From Candidatus Campbelliibacteriota bacterium (GTDB lineage Bacteria > Patescibacteriota > Minisyncoccia > Phycocordibacterales > CSBR16-193), in NCBI GenBank assembly GCA_007129455.1, contig SKVL01000043.1, positions 1-5,172 on the forward strand: 5,172 bases of DNA, in the 5' to 3' direction. The notes under the pieces are model-generated. The model was not told the origin of the DNA and did no database searches. It saw only the letters and a list, made by a program, of their open reading frames with translations. How positions within the stretch are numbered: position 1 is the first letter of the stretch; each line of letters begins with the position of its first letter. Shown one piece after another: positions 1 through 4,861 of this stretch. A program made the translations under genes and the position numbers.

Positions 1-234
1 ACACACTTTCTCAAAAAAATATTGGGCAATTCCGACCCTGACTTCGGCGACAGCGTAATTCCTTTCGGAAAACGGAAAAGAAAAAGATACATACATTCAT
101 TCACTAAAAAGAGTCTTAAAAGTTTGTTTAAAGAAAACAATTTCTCGGACATCTCCGTCCAAAATGTAAAGCGAAAAAGCGGACACGCCAATCTGGTCGT
201 TGTCGCGCGGAAAAAGGACTCATCAGATATTTGA
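1..234 (+). CDS. Class I SAM-dependent methyltransferase, C-terminal part (5' end outside window)
   Basis: The reading frame is open from base 1 to the TGA at 232-234 and gives 77 residues with no N-terminus, so the start lies upstream of the window. An internal TTG at 22 is a possible start codon but is unlikely to be real. The pattern is a Pro-Phe-Gly-Lys run rich in Lys/Arg, then Arg-Tyr-Ile-His-Ser-Phe-Thr, then a helix with SLKSLFKENNF, then a final beta strand NLVVVARK. This matches the end of class I methyltransferases related to Trm9/ALKBH8, where an RYYH-F-T segment precedes the last helix and strand. The SAM-binding motifs lie upstream and cannot be seen, so the substrate (tRNA, small molecule or other) is undetermined. 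The gene is followed after 26 nt by a same-strand gene and could be co-transcribed with it. The family call is by pattern recognition only. Confidence 0.7.
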   Translation, partial: THFLKKILGNSDPDFGDSVIPFGKRKRKRYIHSFTKKSLKSLFKENNFSDISVQNVKRKSGHANLVVVARKKDSSDI

Positions 235-248
235 ACAAAAAAATGAGG

Positions 249-254
249 TAGAAT
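249..254 (+). promoter_or_regulatory. Candidate -10 box (TAGAAT) placed for a leaderless mRNA
   Basis: TAGAAT differs from the consensus TATAAT at one base and ends six bases before the ATG at 261, which would put the transcription start at or next to the ATG. No convincing -35 box lies 16-18 bases upstream; TTGAAC at 231-236 is only 12 bases away. A GAGG at 245-248, 12 bases before the ATG, is an alternative reading as a distant ribosome binding site. The same TANAAT-six-bases-ATG layout recurs at two other genes here, which raises confidence. Confidence 0.4.
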
Positions 255-260
255 GAAGAT

Positions 261-809
261 ATGGTCAAAAAAATAATTATTGGTATATTTTTCACTTTTG
301 TCTTTATAATACTGCTTGCCTTGGTCATAGGAAGTGTCTCTTATATTTGGCAAAGGTTGTCCTCTGAAGAGATCGCCGGCCCGGCAGACGAGACCGAAAA
401 AACTCTGGTATACATTAAAGATGTTTACGAAAGTGCCGGGGAAATATTCCTTGATGTTGACTTTGTGGAGTGGCTGGAAGGAGAAGAAGCGATAGAGGCC
501 ATGAAAGAAGATGGCGAATGTCCTCAAGATGTTTATCCCGATCCAAGCTACTGCATACCTAACGGCTACTACATCAGAAACCAAGATTCTACCGTGGAAA
601 CATTACGGGTTTCAAAAAATGCCGAATTTACCGTACATACATATGCATCCGGAGAATGTCATGTGGAATGGGAAGAAAAAATCAGTTACGAAACATTCAA
701 AAGTTTTTGGAAAGAAGACCCGCCCTGCCTTCATTTAAAAGAAATGCCTTACAACATTGAATCCCGAAATGAAGCGGTGGTAAAAATATCAGAACAATAC
801 ATTCCGTAA
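261..809 (+). CDS. Membrane-anchored protein of unknown function, four-cysteine outer domain
   Basis: This complete 182-residue protein starts at ATG 261; an in-frame TAG at 249-251 rules out a longer form. After MVKK comes one hydrophobic segment (about residues 5-29). With positive charge only on the N-terminal side, the acidic remainder should lie outside the membrane. There is no lipobox cysteine near the segment, so it is an anchor or uncleaved signal, not a lipoprotein. The outer part has a stretch with WLEGEEAIEAMKEDG (71-85), then C-IPNGYYIRNQ (98-108) and a strand-like ETLRVSKNAEF. The protein ends in VVKISEQYIP. I associate this order (WL-GEEA, NGYYIRN, final I-EQY-P) with uncharacterised exported bacterial proteins, so the C-terminus looks natural. 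Cysteines 87, 98, 133 and 156 are all in the outer domain and could form two disulfides. No enzymatic motif is visible. It follows the methyltransferase gene and converges on the vapC remnant. Confidence 0.8.
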   Translation: MVKKIIIGIFFTFVFIILLALVIGSVSYIWQRLSSEEIAGPADETEKTLVYIKDVYESAGEIFLDVDFVEWLEGEEAIEAMKEDGECPQDVYPDPSYCIPNGYYIRNQDSTVETLRVSKNAEFTVHTYASGECHVEWEEKISYETFKSFWKEDPPCLHLKEMPYNIESRNEAVVKISEQYIP

Positions 810-814
810 TGTTT

Positions 815-831
815 AAAAACCCCCAGTTTTT
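815..831. terminator. Weak bidirectional hairpin between convergent genes
   Basis: AAAAAC (815-820) pairs with GTTTTT (826-831) around the loop CCCCA, just after the stop at 809. On the plus strand the right arm is a run of T; on the minus strand the opposite arm gives a T run in the same way. It could therefore end transcription from both the membrane-protein gene and the vapBC unit. The stem has only one G-C pair, so it is weak. Confidence 0.35.
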
Positions 832-855
832 TATGAATTGTAGCAGAATCAAAAA

Positions 856-1227
856 CTATATTTTTTTTACAGAGATACCTTCTACTTTAGAAAAATCTCT
901 ATAATTGCGGGTAATAAGTGTAGAACCGGTAAAAAGAGCGGTAGCGCCAATTACGCTGTCAGGGGTTTTAATGCCATATTGCCTCCGAAGAAAACCGGCA
1001 ATACGCGCTATCCTTGAATCAAGCGGAATTATCGACATAATATTTAAAAATTGGTCAATATTTTTTATGTCTTTGTCGGTTAACACGGAAAGACTAAAAA
1101 GTTCCACCTCGGTTATGGTAGAGATTTATACGGGGGCATTTTCTCTAAAAATCTGCTCAATTACAGGAATAGCACGAGTATCGCCTTGCAGATAATAAAT
1201 AATGGTATTTGTATCAAAGGTATACAT
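856..1227 (-). pseudogene. vapC: VapC-type PIN-domain ribonuclease toxin, interrupted by a nonsense codon
   Basis: Read from ATG at 1227, the frame encodes MYTFDTNTIIYYLQGD and continues to Val33 (GTA). It then meets TAA at 1128-1126, and continues in the same frame with ISTITEVELFSL to the TAG at 858-856, 123 codons in all. Both halves fit a VapC PIN nuclease: Asp5 in FDTN, Glu40/Glu42 in ITEVEL, Asp90 in TPDSVIGATAL and Asp111 in TRNYRDF are the expected metal-binding acids. Families of this type usually have Val-Tyr-(Ile/Val)-Ser at the interruption, so one base change from TAT or TAC to TAA explains it. VapC toxins cleave RNA and are neutralised by the adjacent antitoxin. The stop would leave a 33-residue peptide, and restart at the GTG at 1107 would lack Asp5, so an active toxin is unlikely unless the base is a sequencing error or the stop is read through. 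The gap to vapB is 22 nt and no strong ribosome binding site is seen. Confidence 0.85.
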
Positions 1228-1249
1228 TTATACTTAAGCGCCACAAAGC

Positions 1250-1411
1250 TTATTGATTCCATTCTTTGCGAATTCTATTTAATTCTTTTATAGGCTCCGG
1301 TTTTCGTTCTTTCCAAATACCCTTTACTTTTTTGGTAATAACAATTCGCTTTTTGGGATCTATCAGAGGTTTTTGAGTACTTTGATTTTTGATTTTTACA
1401 TAATTTTTCAT
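1250..1411 (-). CDS. vapB: Probable VapB-type antitoxin
   Basis: This 53-residue ORF runs from ATG at 1411 to TAA at 1252-1250. It is short and basic, starting MKNYVKIKNQ, with a central IDPKKRIVITKKVKG-W block and a helical end IKELNRIRKEWNQ. It lies 22 nt upstream of the vapC frame on the same strand, the usual antitoxin-toxin order. The C-terminal KEL-RIRKEW helix resembles toxin-binding tails of small antitoxins paired with PIN toxins in Patescibacteria. That similarity is remembered, not searched. No classical AbrB, RHH or Phd fold can be identified confidently, so the DNA-binding class is open. A good promoter (1418-1445) sits just upstream with its -10 box six bases from the ATG, predicting a leaderless mRNA. 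The antitoxin is intact although its toxin is interrupted, the expected order of decay since losing the antitoxin first would be harmful. Confidence 0.75.
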   Translation of the reverse strand: MKNYVKIKNQSTQKPLIDPKKRIVITKKVKGIWKERKPEPIKELNRIRKEWNQ

Positions 1412-1417
1412 AGATTC

Positions 1418-1445
1418 ATTCTATTTTAAATGGATGGAAAGTCAA
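1418..1445 (-). promoter_or_regulatory. vapBC promoter, leaderless layout
   Basis: On the minus strand, TTGACT (1445-1440, five of six matches to the -35 consensus) is followed by a 16-base spacer and TAGAAT (1423-1418, five of six matches to the -10 consensus). Six bases then separate it from the ATG at 1411, so transcription should start at about the A of the start codon. The TAG inside the -10 box is in frame with the gene, which excludes a longer antitoxin. Confidence 0.65.
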
Positions 1446-1610
1446 ACTTATCAGTAGTCCTTTCACAACCTGAGACCGGTTGTCTGACGAGCCCTTATGA
1501 GAAGTACGGCAGGGCGAAAAAGAGTTCTTTGAGAAAAATGGAGTTTTTTTGAATGCTAAAAAGCTTTCTTTATTGTGATAGTTATGGTTTAATAATTGTC
1601 GCACTTTCAC
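1446..1610. other. Non-coding spacer with two small hairpins
   Basis: I see no convincing gene here; the reading frames across it look like chance. ACAACC (1465-1470) pairs with GGTTGT (1478-1483) around a 7-base loop. GCCCT (1491-1495) pairs with AGGGC (1511-1515) around a 15-base loop. The two hairpins stand side by side just upstream of the vapBC promoter. They could belong to an unannotated small RNA, an operator region or a degraded mobile element. Bases 1516-1610 are AT-rich and hold nothing recognisable. Confidence 0.4.
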
Positions 1611-1722
1611 ACCTACGACACAGAAGACATACTTGGCGTGCATTCCCATGCACGACCTCTTCAGTCGTGCACGGGAAAAATCTCTCTCCGTGCACGTTTT
1701 GTACGTCTTCTGTGTTGTGGGT
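1611..1722. repeat. 112-nt composite hairpin, REP/MITE-like
   Basis: Arms 1611-1642 and 1691-1722 are inverted copies: pairing base by base gives 25 Watson-Crick pairs, 4 G-U pairs and 3 mismatches over 32 positions, with ACACAGAAGAC in the left arm as the perfect core. Directly inside the left arm is a second hairpin, 1643-1656 with 1664-1677: 13 pairs and one A-C mismatch around the 7-base loop CTCTTCA. Thirteen unpaired bases (1678-1690) remain on the right. CGTGCA or its complement occurs four times, so alternative pairings are possible. The nested imperfect palindrome suggests a REP/REPIN or MITE-like element of the kind moved by IS200/IS605-related (RAYT) Y1 transposases. No transposase is present in the window, so the class is inferred. 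A structured RNA is the alternative. Confidence 0.65.
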
Positions 1723-1756
1723 TTGAGACTAAAAATACTCCATTAATAGTTCTCAA
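1723..1756. repeat. Small inverted repeat next to the composite hairpin
   Basis: TTGAGA (1723-1728) pairs with TCTCAA (1751-1756), and CTA (1729-1731) pairs with TAG (1747-1749), with a single bulged base at 1750 and a 15-base loop. It begins one base after the large hairpin and lies just downstream of the stop of the Fe-S scaffold remnant. It could be that gene's old 3' structure, but no T run follows on the minus strand, so I do not call it a terminator. Confidence 0.35.
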
Positions 1757-1760
1757 GAGC

Positions 1761-1919
1761 TTAATTTTCGGATCTGCTCCGATAATCCTCCACCGCGGCT
1801 TTGAGTCCTTCTTGAGCCAAGCCGGCACAGTGAACCTTGACCTGTGGCAAGGAGCCGAGTTCATCTACAATGTCTTGAAAGGTCATCTTCAGAGATTTCC
1901 AGCGGTTTTTCTCTTGTAT
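1761..1919 (-). pseudogene. C-terminal remnant of an IscU/NifU-like Fe-S cluster scaffold protein
   Basis: On the minus strand a 52-codon stretch ends at TAA 1763-1761. It contains MTFQDIVDELGSLP, then QVKVHCAGLAQEGL, then KAAVEDYRS. This is the C-terminal signature of IscU/NifU-type scaffolds, where a leucine-proline turn is followed by K-V/L-HC, then LA-(E/Q)-(D/E)-(A/G)-(L/I)-KAA-(I/V)-DY. Cys31 of the fragment (codon 1829-1827) is the third cluster-ligating cysteine of the family. The complete protein has roughly 120-150 residues, so the N-terminal two thirds with the first two cysteines are missing. Upstream the frame runs only to a TAG at 1946-1944, inside the AT-rich promoter of the next gene, and has no start codon before ATG 1886. 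The fragment cannot hold a cluster alone and is most likely a relic left when this junction formed. Confidence 0.75.
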
Positions 1920-1941
1920 GTATAAAAAACATATAATTTTT

Positions 1942-1950
1942 TGCTAAAAT
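1942..1950 (+). promoter_or_regulatory. Extended -10 promoter of the 729-residue gene, leaderless layout
   Basis: TGC followed by TAAAAT (1945-1950) is an extended -10 element that ends six bases before the ATG at 1957, so the mRNA should begin at the start codon. No -35 box is evident at the proper distance, as is common with extended -10 promoters. There is no Shine-Dalgarno sequence before this ATG. TATAAT at 1932-1937 is an alternative -10 box that would give a leader of about 13 bases. Confidence 0.55.
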
Positions 1951-1956
1951 AAATTT

Positions 1957-4146
1957 ATGTTCGAAAAACCAGAAAACACGACTTCTGAAAAAAAAGAACA
2001 GCAAGAACTGATTACTGATCCAAAGGGCATGTCTGAAGAAGACCTTGAATCCTACGCAAAGGATTTATTCAACAACAGATCCAAGGGTCTTTCTCAAGAA
2101 GAATTTAATAGAGAACTCAAATCGTTATTGACAGAGATGTCTCAAAGAAGCGTCTTTCCGGAATTATTCTTTTTTAACGTAGCACCGGAAGCTACCTCGA
2201 AAGAAGAAAGACTGTCCGGCAAATCGCCTCGGGAAAAAATTTATCGCTCTATTTTTGAATTATGTAGAGATGAAGAATTCAAAGAAAACGATAAATTCAA
2301 ACAAGTTATTTACGGTTTACAAAGTGTTTTTGGTCAAAACCTCCAATTAATAGAACCTTCCGCTGTATTAAAAACATTTAAAGACACAATGTGGCGAAAA
2401 GATATTCCGTCAGGCATCAAAGACAGATTTATAGACGACATTACACAGGTTCTTGCTTTCTACAGTGCCGATAAATATAAAGATGAACTTTTGAAAAACC
2501 TTGACTTTCAAAATACGGGAAATTATACCGAAACAGCTCATACCCTCGAAGCTCTCAAACGGCTTTGGATATCAGGACATCAAGGATATGCAGAAGACAC
2601 GGTACCCGATTTCATTCTTCAGGCACTAAGTAAAATAGAAGAAACGCCGGAGGCAAACTATCTGCTTTCAATTCGCGCAAAGGAGATCCTTTCCACACTA
2701 AAAAAAAGCGAAAACTTTCCAATGGAAACCAGAAACGAGATCGCTTTTGAACTCTCAAAAGGAAGGTATGCATATTACGAGAATAACGAAAACCTGACAT
2801 TGCTACCTGAACATGATAACGAATTCAAATATTGTGTTTTACCGATCGAAGAAAAAATAGATGAGTTAATCAATCTAAGTGAAGAAAAGAAACAAGAGAT
2901 GTTGTTTGATTACGAATATTTGGTCTCTGGTCCGGTAAGAAAAATGATCCAACGTGAATTTGATTTCAACTTAAAAGACCTCTCTATTCAAGAACAGTTT
3001 TATTTTCTCAACTACTTAAAACGCGTAACGGTCTCCGGCGCAGAAACAATGAAACAGTTCACCTCTACTCATGGAGTGGACGGCATGCGAACATTTCTTT
3101 CTCTTGAGCGAGGAGAAGAAACCTTGGGAGACGACATTGTCGCATTCGGTCAACATACTGAGATAGCCAAAACAGTATTCAAATATTATGGAGAACTGCT
3201 TGACAGAGCCGAAAGAGCCGAAGCCTTGGTAAAAGAAATATCCGACCATGAAGGAGAAATTCTTACCGAAATGTCAAACCAGGTTCGCGAGAACATAATA
3301 AATAGAGCCCAAAGGGACCTTGAAGAAGCTGTCAGAGCCCATGATCCGAGTGAGGTTGCCAAAAGACTGGAAACCTACAATGCCGAGGCGAAAGAATACG
3401 TCGCTCTACTTCAAGAAGTTGGAGCCGGAAAGATCGAATCAATTCCATCTGACTTACTGACCCCAAAAGAACAAAAGGAAATGCTGGAACTATTGCGAAG
3501 AAACTTTAATGAGGCCTACCCAAACCCGGAAGATAAGGAATTCAAAGCAGAGGTTGCTTATTCCCTAACTAAAAGCTTTTCGAATCCGAACACCACCTTT
3601 CGAGTGCTTCGTGACCACGAAAAGATTATCTGTTTTAATCGCTTTGATATCCTACATAACATCAACGGACGGAAAGTTTCCTATTTCGGCTCTTTTAATG
3701 CCGAACCCGCATACAACGGAGTCGGTAGCGTCGTGCTCGATAAAACAGTTAAAGATCAATTGGAAAAGGGTCATCCAATAATGGGCTACTGTGACCCGGA
3801 ACAGAATATTACTAAAAAATACATTGAAAAGGGGTTTACTGCGATCGGTCTTTATGAATTAGCCGGCAGACCAATTTTGGAAATTTGGCGCTCCAAGGAC
3901 TCGGATGTGCTACTGGAAAATAAAAATAGGTCAGTTGAAGATCTTTTAAATAAAGACAATGATTCAAAAGACATTTTGGTACGTGAGAAGTCTGAACCTG
4001 AAAACTATGATGAACTAAAAACCGGATTAGCACTCACTCGCTACTTTACCCACCAAAAAAGAACGTACTTGGTATTTGAGCCACTTCCAAAGAACCTCCA
4101 AGACACTTTCACCCGTCCAAAAGAAGAGGTTCAAAAAGCCGCTTAA
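1957..4146 (+). CDS. Large alpha-helical protein with C-terminal GNAT-like acetyltransferase domain
   Basis: This complete 729-residue protein starts at ATG 1957; an in-frame TAA at 1945-1947 excludes a longer form, and Met25 is the next possible start. No signal peptide or membrane segment is seen, so it should be cytoplasmic. Residues 1-60 are highly charged and probably disordered. About 90-500 is mainly helical, including FYFLNYLKRVTVSGAETMKQF and HGVDGMRTFLSLERG (347-386) and a charged, possibly coiled-coil stretch at 411-485. From about 505 to 645 the pattern fits a GNAT N-acetyltransferase: strands TFRVLRDHEKIICFNRF, then SYFGSFNAEP, then AYNGVGS (585-591) in the place of the acetyl-CoA loop (Q/R-x-x-G-x-G/A), and finally CDPEQNITKKYIEKGF (612-627), the usual Asn-x-x-x-x-x-Tyr-x-x-x-GF ending. 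The first loop residue is not the usual Gln/Arg, so activity is uncertain. I recall similar long GNAT-ended proteins in Patescibacteria. The substrate is unknown. The gene stands alone with its own promoter. Confidence 0.75.
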   Translation: MFEKPENTTSEKKEQQELITDPKGMSEEDLESYAKDLFNNRSKGLSQEEFNRELKSLLTEMSQRSVFPELFFFNVAPEATSKEERLSGKSPREKIYRSIFELCRDEEFKENDKFKQVIYGLQSVFGQNLQLIEPSAVLKTFKDTMWRKDIPSGIKDRFIDDITQVLAFYSADKYKDELLKNLDFQNTGNYTETAHTLEALKRLWISGHQGYAEDTVPDFILQALSKIEETPEANYLLSIRAKEILSTLKKSENFPMETRNEIAFELSKGRYAYYENNENLTLLPEHDNEFKYCVLPIEEKIDELINLSEEKKQEMLFDYEYLVSGPVRKMIQREFDFNLKDLSIQEQFYFLNYLKRVTVSGAETMKQFTSTHGVDGMRTFLSLERGEETLGDDIVAFGQHTEIAKTVFKYYGELLDRAERAEALVKEISDHEGEILTEMSNQVRENIINRAQRDLEEAVRAHDPSEVAKRLETYNAEAKEYVALLQEVGAGKIESIPSDLLTPKEQKEMLELLRRNFNEAYPNPEDKEFKAEVAYSLTKSFSNPNTTFRVLRDHEKIICFNRFDILHNINGRKVSYFGSFNAEPAYNGVGSVVLDKTVKDQLEKGHPIMGYCDPEQNITKKYIEKGFTAIGLYELAGRPILEIWRSKDSDVLLENKNRSVEDLLNKDNDSKDILVREKSEPENYDELKTGLALTRYFTHQKRTYLVFEPLPKNLQDTFTRPKEEVQKAA

Positions 4147-4673
4147 ATCACCACCGCCCCACTGCTCAATCTCCAAAGACTTTCGAAAAGATATTTGTGG
4201 GTATTGGCTATGTTTTGATCGGTAATAATGATTCCTACAAAGTACTCGTCCGTAAGCGTGACGTACGAGACCTTATTATCATAAATCTGCATAGTGGTCT
4301 GAAACGGGGGCGTTTTTTCCTTTGCGCTGATAAGCTTGATCTTTGTCGTTTTTGAGTCTTTATAAGACCTCAGAAACTTTCTCGCTTCCGGAGAATCGAT
4401 CACAAGTCCTCTCTTTTTTACCCCTTGATGTTCACGCAAGGCGGAATATTCAATATTCATTTCCGGTATGTATTTTTCAATAGCTTCAAGGTAAGCCTGG
4501 TAAGGATCATTGGCAGGACTAAATTCTTGTTCTGTTCCTGCCGCCTCTTCTAATTCTATTCGCCCTGTATCAACTGCATCAGTTGGTGACTGGTCCTGGT
4601 TAGTAATAATTAGCACAGCCGCTGCTAATGATATAACCACTGCTAAAACCGATAATTTGTACTTTAATGCCAT
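4143..4673 (-). CDS. Membrane-anchored protein with TrmB-like sensor domain and no DNA-binding domain
   Basis: I chose ATG 4673 (176 residues) because GGAG at 4685-4682 lies eight bases upstream; a GTG at 4682 would add three residues but overlaps that site. After MALKYK comes one hydrophobic segment (about residues 7-23), then an acidic linker to about 55 and a folded domain from about 65 to 170. The domain contains KKRGLVIDSPEARKFL, PPFQTTMQIYDNKVSYVTL and VGIIITDQNIANTHKYLFESLW. This matches the end of the sensing domain of TrmB-like regulators and related archaeal and Patescibacteria proteins: IY-(D/G)-(N/D)-KV, then GIII-D/E, then an LFE-LW helix. Those regulators carry an N-terminal helix-turn-helix; here a membrane anchor replaces it, so the domain probably sits outside the cell and binds a small ligand or another protein. 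No catalytic residues are evident. The stop codon overlaps that of the convergent 729-residue gene by four bases. Confidence 0.75.
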   Translation of the reverse strand: MALKYKLSVLAVVISLAAAVLIITNQDQSPTDAVDTGRIELEEAAGTEQEFSPANDPYQAYLEAIEKYIPEMNIEYSALREHQGVKKRGLVIDSPEARKFLRSYKDSKTTKIKLISAKEKTPPFQTTMQIYDNKVSYVTLTDEYFVGIIITDQNIANTHKYLFESLWRLSSGAVVI

Positions 4674-4681
4674 AAAAACCA

Positions 4682-4685
4682 CTCC
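4682..4685 (-). promoter_or_regulatory. Ribosome binding site that fixes the start at 4673
   Basis: GGAG on the minus strand ends eight bases before ATG 4673, a standard Shine-Dalgarno distance. It overlaps the alternative GTG start at 4682, which it could not serve. It is the clearest Shine-Dalgarno site in the window. Confidence 0.65.
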
Positions 4686-4716
4686 AAGTATTAGAATTTC
4701 TTCCTTTATTCCATAT

Positions 4717-4746
4717 ATTATAACATATAGATTATTGATCTGGCAG
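4717..4746 (-). promoter_or_regulatory. Promoter of the membrane-anchored sensor gene
   Basis: On the minus strand, CTGCCA (4746-4741, four of six -35 matches) is separated by 18 bases from TATAAT (4722-4717, perfect). TGT immediately before TATAAT makes it an extended -10. Transcription should start near 4710 and give a leader of roughly 37 bases that contains the ribosome binding site. Confidence 0.65.
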
Positions 4747-4861
4747 AGATCCTGAAGAGAAACAAGTTTGACTTAATTGGGCGTGAAATAATTAACGGTA
4801 AATAACCTCTGCAAGAAATTACTGAGGTTTTGCGATATATGCTATTACAGAAAGCATAATG

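Noticed and set aside
1107..1107. GTG as the true start of a short functional toxin
   Set aside because: The homologous sequence continues upstream to ATG 1227 with the catalytic FDTN motif, so a start here would yield a headless PIN domain.
1126..1128. Stop-codon reassignment as an explanation for the interrupted vapC
   Set aside because: The codon is UAA, which ends several genes here. Known Patescibacteria recoding affects UGA, and UGA also behaves as a stop in this window.
905..1195. A 96-codon plus-strand ORF opposite vapC
   Set aside because: It is the antisense shadow of the PIN-domain frame, which has clear family motifs.
1416..1649. A 77-codon minus-strand ORF spanning the spacer and the left half of the large hairpin
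   Set aside because: It runs through the vapB promoter and the palindrome, has no ribosome binding site and no recognisable protein pattern. Its length is explained by chance.
1596..1925. A 109-codon plus-strand ORF across the hairpin and the Fe-S scaffold remnant
   Set aside because: It is antisense to the better supported scaffold fragment, and its translation is just the palindrome and the reverse of that fragment.
4804..4829. AACCTC/GAGGTT hairpin as a terminator after the molybdopterin gene
   Set aside because: The stem has six pairs with a 14-base loop, and no T run follows on the minus strand. A second hairpin at 4838-4858 (TATGCT/AGCATA) has the same weakness.
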